Part shown: positions 25,882-35,088 of the stretch, one piece after another | How positions within the stretch are numbered: position 1 is the stretch's first letter | Layout: each line of letters begins with the position of its first letter | Assembly (NCBI GenBank): GCA_947446865.1 | Contig: CANFHX010000023.1 | Coordinates: 1-38,229, forward strand | From: Flavobacteriaceae bacterium | GTDB taxonomy: Bacteria; Bacteroidota; Bacteroidia; Flavobacteriales; Flavobacteriaceae | Direction: 5' to 3' | Length of the DNA stretch: 38,229 bases | Translations under genes and position numbers: made by a program | The notes under the pieces: generated by a model | Told to the model about the DNA's origin: nothing | Databases searched by the model: none | The model's input: only the letters and a program-made list of their open reading frames with translations

Positions 25882-27378
25882 TTAATAACCCGGATTTTGA
25901 AATAAATTCGGATTGTTGTCTAGAACGGTTTGCGGAATTGGCCAAACTAAATCATTGGTAGTTAAATTACCAACATAAGGCATCGGAGTTTCTGTTGTAA
26001 TTTGTGTCGTAGAGTTATAAACTGGATAGGTTTGTTGCGATAAAATTTCAATAGATTTTCCTTCTCTTTTTAAATCGAACCATCTTTGTCCTTCAAATGC
26101 TAACTCTAGAAAACGTTCTTTAAGAATTATATTTATAGCATCGTTTTGAGAAGTTGCTGGTGTAACATTTGCAAGATTAACTCGAGTTCGTATTTGATTT
26201 ACTAATGTCATTGCTCCAGCTAAATCACCATTATGGGCCAATGCTTCGGCTTTTAGTAAAATAATATCTGCCAAGCGGAAAATATAAAAATTTTGGGTAC
26301 CATCGGTTGCTCTCATTTTCCAAGGATTAGGAAATTGCGTGTACGTAGTCCAATACGGATCGGCAAAAGTTGTCGGCAATTTTTTTATTGAACTTGCTCT
26401 TCTCTTTGTGTCCAATGCATTACTAAATGTATGGGATGGTGTGTTGAATTTTTTCCAATTATTCCCAACAAATACATTGGTACACCAAGAATTGATTATT
26501 GTTCCGGCACCTTGACCATTTACCTCCCAAATAGATTCGGCATTTCCTTCATGAGCATTGTCAAATAAATTATCAAAAGTTGGTAATAACGAATAACCTC
26601 CGTTAATAACTGCATCCGAATATTGAATTACTTTGCCCCAATCTGGATTTAGTTTAGAGGCATATACTTTAGCAAGTAACGCATTGGCAGCCCCTTTAGT
26701 TGGAATGTATTTACTAGAAGGAGCAGCGGTAGAAGCGGGTGCTTTATCTAATGCAACTAAACAATCTGCAATAATGGCATCGTATACCTCAGAAGCTGGT
26801 TTTCTAGAAGGATATAAATCGGGATATAATTGATCAAAATTAGCAGCGTTTATAGAAGAAATATATTTATTTACAATTGGAAAATCGCCCCAAATTTGTA
26901 CCCCTTGAAATCTTGTAAAAGCTCTAAACAAAGAGGCTTGACCAATCATTTCGTCTTTTCTTGTTTGCGTTAATGCAGGATCTGAAACGGTATTTACGAA
27001 ATTTAGAATTTTATTACATCTTTTTTCATAATCTACTAAATGCCCCCAATCTCTAGCCACAACATAATTAGTTGAATTTATTCGGTATTCGTCTATTTGA
27101 AAAAACTCTTGTACATCCGCACCTGCATAAGCAACATCGGATCCACCGTCACCTAAATAAAAATAATCGAATTGAAAATATTCATCACCAAAAATGGAAT
27201 AAACAGAATTCATTGCGGCCTCTGCCTCAGCTGCATCTTTTATAACATTACCAGAGTCTTGCGATTGCGCAACAATATCGGTAATTGGTTCGGTATTTAA
27301 TACATCCGAACAGGAAACAAGCAATAATGCAATTGCTACTGTAGAAACTATTTTTCTTGAAATTAGTAAATTTTTCAT
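25882..27378 (-). CDS. SusD/RagB family glycan-binding lipoprotein
   Basis: A 498-residue surface lipoprotein that captures oligosaccharides and forms the lid of the SusC pore. The signal peptide ends in a proper lipobox LVSC with Cys23, followed by SDVLNTEP, typical of SusD proteins. Tetratricopeptide-like helices and the family's conserved C-terminal part are present: FRLADIILLKAEALAHNGD, ILKERFLELAFEGQRWFDLKR and VWPIPQTVLDNNPNLFQNPGY. It starts 12 bases after the SusC stop. Which glycan it binds is inferred only from neighbouring GH30 and GH3 genes. Confidence 0.95.
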   Translation of the reverse strand: MKNLLISRKIVSTVAIALLLVSCSDVLNTEPITDIVAQSQDSGNVIKDAAEAEAAMNSVYSIFGDEYFQFDYFYLGDGGSDVAYAGADVQEFFQIDEYRINSTNYVVARDWGHLVDYEKRCNKILNFVNTVSDPALTQTRKDEMIGQASLFRAFTRFQGVQIWGDFPIVNKYISSINAANFDQLYPDLYPSRKPASEVYDAIIADCLVALDKAPASTAAPSSKYIPTKGAANALLAKVYASKLNPDWGKVIQYSDAVINGGYSLLPTFDNLFDNAHEGNAESIWEVNGQGAGTIINSWCTNVFVGNNWKKFNTPSHTFSNALDTKRRASSIKKLPTTFADPYWTTYTQFPNPWKMRATDGTQNFYIFRLADIILLKAEALAHNGDLAGAMTLVNQIRTRVNLANVTPATSQNDAINIILKERFLELAFEGQRWFDLKREGKSIEILSQQTYPVYNSTTQITTETPMPYVGNLTTNDLVWPIPQTVLDNNPNLFQNPGY

Positions 27379-27390
27379 AATTTTATTTTT

Positions 27391-30300
27391 TTAAAATCCT
27401 GCTTTTAAACCTACAATAAAAGTTCTAACTTGTGGATAGGTTCCATAATCAATACCCTGTCCAGTTCCTGAATTATAATTAGAAGAACTTACTTCGGGAT
27501 CAAATCCTGAATATTTTGTCCAGGTAACTAAGTTTTGTCCAGTGGCATATAATTTTAAAGAACTTAATCCTAGCAATGTTTTTTTGAAATTATATCCTAA
27601 GGTTGCAGCTTTAATTCTAACATAAGATCCATCTTCAATCCATCTATTAGAATTGGCAGTAGCGGGTATTGTAGCAAAATTATCTACTCCAGCTCTTGGG
27701 ATATCGGTTATTTGACCAACAGTAGTCCATCGGTTAAGTACGGCTGTGGATTGGTTTTTAGGCCCTTGCATTCCTTCTAATTCTATTCTAGTGGCATTAA
27801 AAATATCATTACCTTGACTGGAAGTAACTAATACATCCAAAGAAAATCCTTTATAAGAAAAGGTATTGGTTAAGCCAAAAGTATATTTAGGTAATGCGTT
27901 ACCAATAATAGTTCTATCACTTGGGGTGATGGCACCATCTCCGTTAATGTCTTTATATTCTAGTCTTCCGGTAGCTGGATTTACTCTATCCACTACATAA
28001 CCATAAAAATTACCTAAAGGTTGATCCAGTTCGATTCTATTTACACTTTCATAACCAGAATAATCAACAGGATTATACCCCATTTGTAGCACTTTATTTC
28101 TTAAAAAGGTAATATTAAAATTAGTATTCCATTTGAAGTCCCCTTTTAAATTAACCGTATTTAATACAAATTCTAATCCTTTATTTTCTAGCACTCCTTT
28201 ATTGTATATTAAAGACGGACCATTTCCTCCTGGCTGAAAAGAACGAACTAAATCATTCGTTTTTCTTTTAAAAGCATCTGCGGTGAATTTGATTCGATTA
28301 TTAAAAAAACCTAAATCCAAACCAATATTTATATCGGTTGTAGTTTCCCAGGTTAAGTCCGTGTTTTCATAATTCACCGGATTGGTAGAAGTAGATCCAA
28401 CAGGCATTAACGAATACCAAGCATACTCTCCTAACCCAGAGATGTTACCACTTTTACCCCAACCACCTCTTAATTTTATTTCAGAAATAGTTTTTTTATC
28501 TTTAAATAGACCTTCGTTAGAAATTATCCAAGCTCCAGAAACACCTGGAAAGTAACCCCATTTATGCCCAGGTGCTAATTGTGAAGAGCCACTAGATCTA
28601 ATAACTCCATTTACAATATATTTTCCTTTATAATTATAGGTAGTTCTTCCAAAGTAAGAAACATAATTTTTATCCCGAATAATTTCATAAGAATATTGTG
28701 CATTAGGAGTCATCATCTGACTTAAATCCAATTCTCTTAAATCGGTAGCAAAACCAGTTCCTTCTATTTGATTCAAATGGTATCTGTATTTCTGAACACT
28801 ATTTCCTGCCAAGAAGGTCAAATCATGGTTCCCCGATTTTAAAGAATAGTTTAAAGTATTTTCATAATTCCAAGTATAATAAGTAGTAATGTGTTGTTTT
28901 CCAATTCCATTTAAAGTTGGGTCTGTTGCCGAATTACGTCCGGCATTAGATCGATAACTATCAATAAAATAATCCCATACACTTCTTGACATATCCACAT
29001 TGGAAGAAGTTTTCCAAACTAAATTTCTAAGTAAGGTAATATCCAAACCTAAATTAGATAAATAACGATACGTATTTGTGGTTTCTACACGACTTTGAAA
29101 AGAAACTGGATTCTCTAAAGAGGCAGATGGATTTAAAGAAAACTGCCCATTTTGAAACCCTCCTGGAGTAGAAAAAGTGGCGTCATAAGGAGAGTAATAT
29201 AAACCATTTGCAGGATTTAATACTCTACCTTGTAGTTCCTCAGCATAAACCGGTAAAAAAGCTGGGGTTGTTAAAGTACTTAATATCACCCCTCCTTGAT
29301 TGGCATTATTATTATCGCTAGTATTATAAAATTTACTGTGAATTAAATTCATATTAACGTGAGCTTTTAACCAAGGGGTAGCATCAACATCTAAATTTAA
29401 TCTTCCAGAAAGTCTTGAAAATAGAGACGGACTCACAATTCCTTGTACGTCTTGATATCCTAAGGAAGCAAAAGTTTTTATTTTTTCAGAACCTCCAGAA
29501 TAAGAAAAATCCATATTTTTGTCGATCCCACTTCTAAAAACCAAATCCCTCCAGTTAGTATTTATTCCGTTATAAAGAGTTTGATTAGCTTGCGTTACAT
29601 AGGCCGGACTTACTTCAGCCATCAATGTTTTATATTGGTCTAGATTTAAAACATTAATATTTTTCACAATATTGGAAGAACCATAATAGGTTGAAAAATT
29701 GAAAGTGTTTTTATTAGCTTTACCTCTTTTAGTTGTAATAATAACCACTCCAGAACTACCATTTACACCATAAATTGCAGTTGCAGTAGCATCTTTTAAA
29801 ATTTGTATATCAACAATGTCTTCGGTATTAATTCCTTCTGTAGAATAGGTTTGCACGCCATCAATAACATATAAAGGATTAACTCCCGATTGGATCGAGT
29901 TTAAACCTCGAATGTTAATATTCAGTCCCACACCTGGTTTACCAGAGGGTTGAATTACATTAACTCCAGCGGCATTTCCTTGAATAGCTTGTCCAACACT
30001 ATATATCGGTCTATCATCAAAAGAATCTGATTTTATGGATGAAATAGCATTTGTGATATTTTTTTTCTTTTGAGTTCCATACCCAACATTTACTACAACG
30101 TCTTCCAACTTGTTGGACTCTTCAATAAGAACCATATTTAGGGTTTGGGTTTTGGATACTTTTACTTCTTGGGATGCGTATCCAATATTTGAAAAAGTTA
30201 GTACTTCATTAGCAGCAACTTTAATAGAATAGTTTCCGTCAAAATCGGAAATAACTCCTTTCTTGGAGCTTTTAACTAAAATATTAGTTCCAGAAATGGG

Positions 30301-30408
30301 TTGTTTCGATTTAGAATCGGTTACTTTTCCTTTAATTTCAATAATTTGTGCATTTGTGCAGGTAAAAACTAAAACAAAAAGTAAGTTTAGATATTTATTG
30401 AATTTCAT
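27391..30408 (-). CDS. SusC/RagA family TonB-dependent transporter
   Basis: A 1005-residue outer-membrane transporter importing oligosaccharides with TonB energy. After the signal peptide (ending TCTNA) there is a CarboxypepD_reg-like domain at ~22-105 (IKGKVTDSKSKQPISGTNIL ... ISDFDGNYSI), then the family-defining NVGYGTQKKKNITNAIS start of the plug, LYVIDGV and DIVDIQILKDATATAIYG, and a 22-strand barrel ending in an aromatic residue (VGLKAGF). Length is normal for glycan SusC proteins. No anti-sigma-interacting (STN) domain is present, in keeping with control by the divergent HTH regulator. No clear TAnnTTTG box was found upstream. Confidence 0.95.
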   Translation of the reverse strand: MKFNKYLNLLFVLVFTCTNAQIIEIKGKVTDSKSKQPISGTNILVKSSKKGVISDFDGNYSIKVAANEVLTFSNIGYASQEVKVSKTQTLNMVLIEESNKLEDVVVNVGYGTQKKKNITNAISSIKSDSFDDRPIYSVGQAIQGNAAGVNVIQPSGKPGVGLNINIRGLNSIQSGVNPLYVIDGVQTYSTEGINTEDIVDIQILKDATATAIYGVNGSSGVVIITTKRGKANKNTFNFSTYYGSSNIVKNINVLNLDQYKTLMAEVSPAYVTQANQTLYNGINTNWRDLVFRSGIDKNMDFSYSGGSEKIKTFASLGYQDVQGIVSPSLFSRLSGRLNLDVDATPWLKAHVNMNLIHSKFYNTSDNNNANQGGVILSTLTTPAFLPVYAEELQGRVLNPANGLYYSPYDATFSTPGGFQNGQFSLNPSASLENPVSFQSRVETTNTYRYLSNLGLDITLLRNLVWKTSSNVDMSRSVWDYFIDSYRSNAGRNSATDPTLNGIGKQHITTYYTWNYENTLNYSLKSGNHDLTFLAGNSVQKYRYHLNQIEGTGFATDLRELDLSQMMTPNAQYSYEIIRDKNYVSYFGRTTYNYKGKYIVNGVIRSSGSSQLAPGHKWGYFPGVSGAWIISNEGLFKDKKTISEIKLRGGWGKSGNISGLGEYAWYSLMPVGSTSTNPVNYENTDLTWETTTDINIGLDLGFFNNRIKFTADAFKRKTNDLVRSFQPGGNGPSLIYNKGVLENKGLEFVLNTVNLKGDFKWNTNFNITFLRNKVLQMGYNPVDYSGYESVNRIELDQPLGNFYGYVVDRVNPATGRLEYKDINGDGAITPSDRTIIGNALPKYTFGLTNTFSYKGFSLDVLVTSSQGNDIFNATRIELEGMQGPKNQSTAVLNRWTTVGQITDIPRAGVDNFATIPATANSNRWIEDGSYVRIKAATLGYNFKKTLLGLSSLKLYATGQNLVTWTKYSGFDPEVSSSNYNSGTGQGIDYGTYPQVRTFIVGLKAGF

Positions 30409-30562
30409 AGTTATAATGATTTTAATAATAGTACTTAGAATTAGTATTTAGGATGTTTAACTAAACTTTTGTGGACATTTATTAATAATGAATGTTCAGA
30501 AAAGGAATGTTACTATCCACAATCTATTTCTTCTAGAACCAATATTTATTTAAGGAAATTTG

Positions 30563-30600
30563 AAAAAAAATCCCTTACAATAATTAATAGTGTAAGGGAT
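30563..30600 (-). terminator. Strong terminator between SusE/F-like gene and SusC
   Basis: On the minus strand a perfect 10-bp stem (ATCCCTTACA / TGTAAGGGAT) with an 11-base loop is followed by eight T. It starts just after the stop of the SusE/F-like gene. The 30409-30560 stretch between it and SusC therefore should hold a separate promoter, or SusC is fed by readthrough. Confidence 0.8.
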
Positions 30601-30614
30601 TTTATATTAGAATA

Positions 30615-31877
30615 TTATTGTTTTACTATTTTAACAGTTTCAGTTCCTGAAGCTGAAACAATTTTAGCAAAATAGATACCTGTATTTAATGAGGTAGCAT
30701 CCACAGTGGTTTGGTTTGAATTTACATTTTTTGTAAAAACAACTTTTCCAAGAATATCCATCAATTGAATAGAATCCATTTGACTTTTTTCTGAAGAAAA
30801 ATTCCAAACATTAGTTGTTGGATTAGGATATACTTTGAAAGATGAATTAGAGAATGTAGTAGTTGCTAATACTTCTGTAAATGTCCAAGTACCAGTACTT
30901 CTGTTGAAATCAACATTATAAGTTCCCCATGGAATAAAAATATCACCACCACCACCTAGAATACCGTTTGTAGAAGTTCCAGTTAAAGCTAAATTGTTTG
31001 ATCCATTAGCAGAACCAGCACAACCATATTGCATAGTCCAATCGTGGTTGTCTCTAATTTTCAAGTGCATTTCAGTATCTGCCCATGGTGCATTAGGAGG
31101 AGTAGGTACAAAGATAGTTGCCTCCCAGTTAGTTTTAGTATAATGTATATAATCCGTAGTTGTTAAATCCATGTCAGCATTCCAACCAGAACCAGCAAAA
31201 TTACCAATCATACTTACAACAACTGGCTCAAAAATATATTCTGCAGGACCTGTTCCAGGCATAACAAAATAAGTATTAAATGTACCTGTAGGAACCGTTA
31301 TTGTGCTACCACTTACTGCAGGTCCATCAGGGAAAGCACCACCCCATTGTGCAGTTGTTGGAGATGTTTGATTAAAACTAGCAACTCCACCTGGAAAAAA
31401 CAAACTCTTTTTAGAATAGGCAGTTCCATTAGAAGTAGTCATTTGAGCATCAGTTACTAAACCACCACCAGATATTTTAATTACTGGATTTGGATTTACA
31501 CCTGCAGTAAATAAGTATTCTTTAGTAACTGCATTGTAAGTAACATTCCAAAAACCTAGGTCTCCATGAATATTATTTCCACCATTAACAACAACTGTTC
31601 CTCCGGGGAAACCCCATGGTGCAACATCAGCTCCAACGAAACCTGCAGTTGTACCCCAAGTCCCACCTTCAGAAATTTTCATCTGTCCATCTCCAACAAT
31701 TTCAAAGTTAGAAGCTGTCCATATAGTTCCACCATCAGTAGAACTTAATACTAAACCTCCTGGTTGGTTCCAACCTCCAGTTCCAGTTCCAGTTATAGAA
31801 ACTGGTCCAGGAACTTGCGCCTTTACACTCAATCCAAAAATTAGCGTAATAATTAAATAATGTAATTTTGTTTTCAT
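30615..31877 (-). CDS. SusE/SusF-like surface glycan-binding protein with T9SS type A sorting domain
   Basis: A 420-residue exported protein. Signal peptide residues 1-20 (ending SVKA) has no lipobox. Two or three related beta-sandwich modules follow; the clearest, ~residues 215-335, has the SusE/SusF-type layout MIGNFAGSGWNADMDLTTTD, MHLKIRDNHDWTMQYG and IPWGTYNVDFNRSTGTWTF. The last ~75 residues (YPNPTTNVWNFSSE, QLMDILGKVVF, LNTGIYFAKI, ETVKIVKQ) form a T9SS sorting domain. It probably binds the PUL's glycan at the surface. It is unusual in using T9SS instead of a lipid anchor and in being encoded upstream of SusC, ended by its own terminator. Confidence 0.88.
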   Translation of the reverse strand: MKTKLHYLIITLIFGLSVKAQVPGPVSITGTGTGGWNQPGGLVLSSTDGGTIWTASNFEIVGDGQMKISEGGTWGTTAGFVGADVAPWGFPGGTVVVNGGNNIHGDLGFWNVTYNAVTKEYLFTAGVNPNPVIKISGGGLVTDAQMTTSNGTAYSKKSLFFPGGVASFNQTSPTTAQWGGAFPDGPAVSGSTITVPTGTFNTYFVMPGTGPAEYIFEPVVVSMIGNFAGSGWNADMDLTTTDYIHYTKTNWEATIFVPTPPNAPWADTEMHLKIRDNHDWTMQYGCAGSANGSNNLALTGTSTNGILGGGGDIFIPWGTYNVDFNRSTGTWTFTEVLATTTFSNSSFKVYPNPTTNVWNFSSEKSQMDSIQLMDILGKVVFTKNVNSNQTTVDATSLNTGIYFAKIVSASGTETVKIVKQ

Positions 31878-32001
31878 AAATAATAATTTAAATTTTAGTT
31901 AATATTTAATCCATTTATCTTTAGGGTAATAAATGAATCTTTTACGTATACAATATTAACTTTTGTTTAGCGAAATCGTTGTAAATTTTATACACTTGTA
32001 T

Positions 32002-32036
32002 TACGTTTTTTTGTACTACAACTACGTGTTTTATAC
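32002..32036. promoter_or_regulatory. Possible operator: TACGT direct repeats
   Basis: In the gap between the divergent PUL and regulator genes, TACGTTTTTTTGTAC (32002-32016) and TACGTGTTTTATAC (32023-32036) are spaced 21 bases start to start, two helical turns. A third TACGTATAC is at 31943. This is the kind of arrangement expected for a dimeric regulator, but the site is a guess. The rest of the 292-base gap (31878-32169) is AT-rich with no gene. Confidence 0.3.
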
Positions 32037-32107
32037 TTTTATTTTTGTAAATATTTAATTTAAAGTATATTAATTTATAAATTATATAATTAATCACTAT
32101 TAATTAA

Positions 32108-32115
32108 TACATTTG
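32108..32115 (+). promoter_or_regulatory. Putative -7 box of the PUL regulator (TACATTTG)
   Basis: TACATTTG fits TAnnTTTG and lies 54 bases before the ATG at 32170. There is no TTG at -33 spacing. Confidence 0.4.
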
Positions 32116-32169
32116 TTAAAATATTGAAAATGGAGAAAAATTAGTAGCAACCATAAACATTATATAAAT

Positions 32170-35049
32170 ATGTATAAAAAGGTATTCTTTATTTGGTTGG
32201 TTTGCATCTCAATTGGAGTAAGCCAAACTAAACTAATAAACGAGGTAAAATCGGATAAATTTGAAACTCCCAAAATTGTTCATTTTAACAGAAATGATTT
32301 TAAAGCAGATCCTCAGTTTTGGACCATGTGTGAAAATACCGATGGAACTTTAATTTTCGGAAATAATGATGGTGCATTGGTTTTTGATGGGGAACATTGG
32401 AAAAAAGTGTTTTTACCCAATAACTCCTCCATAAGAAGTATTGTTAAAACCAAAGAAGGAAAAATTTTTGCAGGTGGCTACAATGAATTTGGAACATTAC
32501 AAAAAGATAAATTCGGAAATTATTTTTATAAATCGTTAGTAAGTTATTTTCACTTAGAAAATAAAAATTTCGAGAACCTTTGGCAAGTACACCAACTTAA
32601 TAATCTAATTATCTTTCGTTCCTTTTCCGAACTCATTGTTATTAATAAGGACATAGTTACGGAATTACCTGCAAATAAATCCTTTCTCTATTCCGCACAA
32701 GTAAATGAGGATTACTTTGTTCAAGATTCTGGTTTTGGAATCTACAAGCTCAATCCCGAAACGATGAATCTGGAACTGATGTTTCAAGATCAATCCATTC
32801 TAAACGAAGATATTGCTTCCATACTACCAACGGATAATCCAAATACAATAACTCTTGTTTCAAAATCGGGTAATGTCTATTCTGGAACTATTAATTCTAA
32901 AACAATACAAAAAACAGCAAACCTTTTTGCTACTACCAGAAAAGACGAAATCACTTTTGGAATAGTAGACAATAATAAAGATTACTTACTAGCTACTAGG
33001 GGGGAGAAAATAATTAAAATCTCCAAATCAGGGACAATACAACACGATCCGTCCTCCTTTTCTGCATTATCCAATGCTAATATTCATTTTATTTGTCAAA
33101 CTAAAAACAACAATATTTGGGTATTACAAAATAACGGATTGAATTTTTTAGATTATAAATCTCCTTTTGTTTCTATTTTTGATCAAGCAAGTGTATATGA
33201 TATAGTACTGAAAGACAATGTTATTTACACAGCAACAAATAATGGTGTTTATTATGCAAACAATACTCCTCCTTTTAATTTTAAAAAGTTGGAGGATTTA
33301 CAAGGGCAATCTTGGGCAATTCAACAATTGGATAACGACATTATTATATCCCATGATACAGGGCTCTATCAATTAGTTCATGGTACGCTTAGCAAAATTG
33401 GTAAAGAATCCGGATTTTGGAAAATCACTAAAATAGATGGCAAAAAAGGATTCTACCTTGGGTCTAATTATAATGGATTTTATCTTATAGAAAAGCGGGA
33501 CAATCAATGGAATATAGTGCATAAAATTAAAGGATTTGAGGAATCTACTAGAGATGTATTGGCAGATTATGAACCAAATACCTATTGGATATGCCATGGA
33601 TACAAAGGAGTTTATAAAATCCATATTAATAAGGACTATACTCGTGTGGATGTTGTAGATCATTTTACTAATAAAAACGGACTCCAATCACCCTACAACA
33701 TCAACGTATTTAAATGGAATAATACTATAGTTTTCACCACTAATACCGGAATTTATTTTTATAATAATGCAATTAATAAATTCGAATTATTTAAACCCTT
33801 AAATAAACTATTCGATACTTCTAAAAACACTAGAAAGTTGCTTCAACACAACGATACCACTTGGTTTGTACAAGATGATGAAGCTGGATATTTCCTTACT
33901 GCTAGTGGTAAGTTAAGTAAAGATTTATTTCTTAATTTAAAAGGTAGTTTCAATAGAGGAATGGAATGTATTTATCCTTTAAAAGATAATAAAGTCCTAT
34001 TCGGAACCAACTCTGGAATTTTTCAGTATAATTTAGATGCAATTAATAATAAGGAATTATTCAACACTATAATTAATCAAATCAATTATACTAGAAATCA
34101 GAAATTAGAATTTGTTGAAATTAATTCTAATAAAGCCGATATTAATTTACCTAATCAAACCGATATTCTACGTTTTGAATTTTCCTCTCCACAAATGATG
34201 TCTAGCACCGAAACTAATTATAGTTATAAGTTAGAAAACATCGATGAAAACTGGTCGCCTTGGCAAAAAAATGCTTTTAAAGAATATACCCATCTAAGAC
34301 CAGGCGATTATACGTTTATTGTAAAAAGTAGAAATTTTGCAGGTCTTATCGGAAAGGAAGCCAAGTTTAAGTTTACAATTCTTCCAAAATGGTATCAAAC
34401 CAATTTAGCTTATTTCTTGTATTTAGTAATCCTCCTTTTCTTTATCAATTTCATTGTAAGTTATGTGAAAAAGAAAATTGCTTATGAGAGATTAAAATCC
34501 ACAAACGAAATAAAAAAATCACAACAACTATTAGAACTAGAGCTTGAAAAATTAAAATTAAAACACGATAAAGAAGTTATTAGTAAAGACAAGTTGAATT
34601 TAGAAGTAGACATTATTGATAAGAGTAAAGAATTAGCAAATTATACTCTTTTATTAAGTCAGAAAAAAAACATATTTGGAGAACTGCTCATTGATTTAAA
34701 ACAATTGCGCGATCTTTTAAAAAGTGATGATTCTAGAAGAAAGCTAACCGAAATATTCCAGAAATTAAACCAACATAGAATTGGCGAAGAGTTTATGGAG
34801 ATTTTTGATGTAAATTTCGAAAAAATAAATCATGACTTTTTCGAAAAACTAAAACAAATAGATGCTTCCTTATCCAAACGGGAACTTCGTCTTTGTGCTT
34901 TTATTAAAATGGATTTAACTAACAAAGAAATAGCTCCTTTATTAAACATTTCTATTCGTGGGGTGGAAACATCAAGATACAAGGTTAGAAAAAAACTAAA
35001 ACTTTCTCACGATGATAATTTCATTCATTTTTTAGAAGGTCTAAGTTAA
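32170..35049 (+). CDS. Membrane-spanning propeller/Y_Y_Y/HTH transcriptional regulator
   Basis: A 959-residue regulator likely controlling the divergent PUL. Signal peptide residues 1-19; a long periplasmic region of two-component-regulator-propeller-like repeats (for example FGNNDGALVFDGEHWKKVF, GIYFYNN); a Y_Y_Y domain at ~660-745 (YSYKLENIDENWSPW, HLRPGDYTFIVKSRN); one membrane helix at ~748-768 (YFLYLVILLFFINFIV); a charged coiled coil at ~770-830; and a C-terminal LuxR-like helix-turn-helix at ~900-955 (SKRELRLCAFIKMDLTNKEIAPLLNISIRGVETSRYKVRKKL; motif 34869-35030). No histidine kinase or receiver domain is present, unlike hybrid two-component PUL regulators, so signal passes directly across the membrane. 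Confidence 0.9.
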   Translation: MYKKVFFIWLVCISIGVSQTKLINEVKSDKFETPKIVHFNRNDFKADPQFWTMCENTDGTLIFGNNDGALVFDGEHWKKVFLPNNSSIRSIVKTKEGKIFAGGYNEFGTLQKDKFGNYFYKSLVSYFHLENKNFENLWQVHQLNNLIIFRSFSELIVINKDIVTELPANKSFLYSAQVNEDYFVQDSGFGIYKLNPETMNLELMFQDQSILNEDIASILPTDNPNTITLVSKSGNVYSGTINSKTIQKTANLFATTRKDEITFGIVDNNKDYLLATRGEKIIKISKSGTIQHDPSSFSALSNANIHFICQTKNNNIWVLQNNGLNFLDYKSPFVSIFDQASVYDIVLKDNVIYTATNNGVYYANNTPPFNFKKLEDLQGQSWAIQQLDNDIIISHDTGLYQLVHGTLSKIGKESGFWKITKIDGKKGFYLGSNYNGFYLIEKRDNQWNIVHKIKGFEESTRDVLADYEPNTYWICHGYKGVYKIHINKDYTRVDVVDHFTNKNGLQSPYNINVFKWNNTIVFTTNTGIYFYNNAINKFELFKPLNKLFDTSKNTRKLLQHNDTTWFVQDDEAGYFLTASGKLSKDLFLNLKGSFNRGMECIYPLKDNKVLFGTNSGIFQYNLDAINNKELFNTIINQINYTRNQKLEFVEINSNKADINLPNQTDILRFEFSSPQMMSSTETNYSYKLENIDENWSPWQKNAFKEYTHLRPGDYTFIVKSRNFAGLIGKEAKFKFTILPKWYQTNLAYFLYLVILLFFINFIVSYVKKKIAYERLKSTNEIKKSQQLLELELEKLKLKHDKEVISKDKLNLEVDIIDKSKELANYTLLLSQKKNIFGELLIDLKQLRDLLKSDDSRRKLTEIFQKLNQHRIGEEFMEIFDVNFEKINHDFFEKLKQIDASLSKRELRLCAFIKMDLTNKEIAPLLNISIRGVETSRYKVRKKLKLSHDDNFIHFLEGLS

Positions 35050-35088
35050 AGATTAAAAAAAGTAAATTTACTTTTAAAATAACAACTT

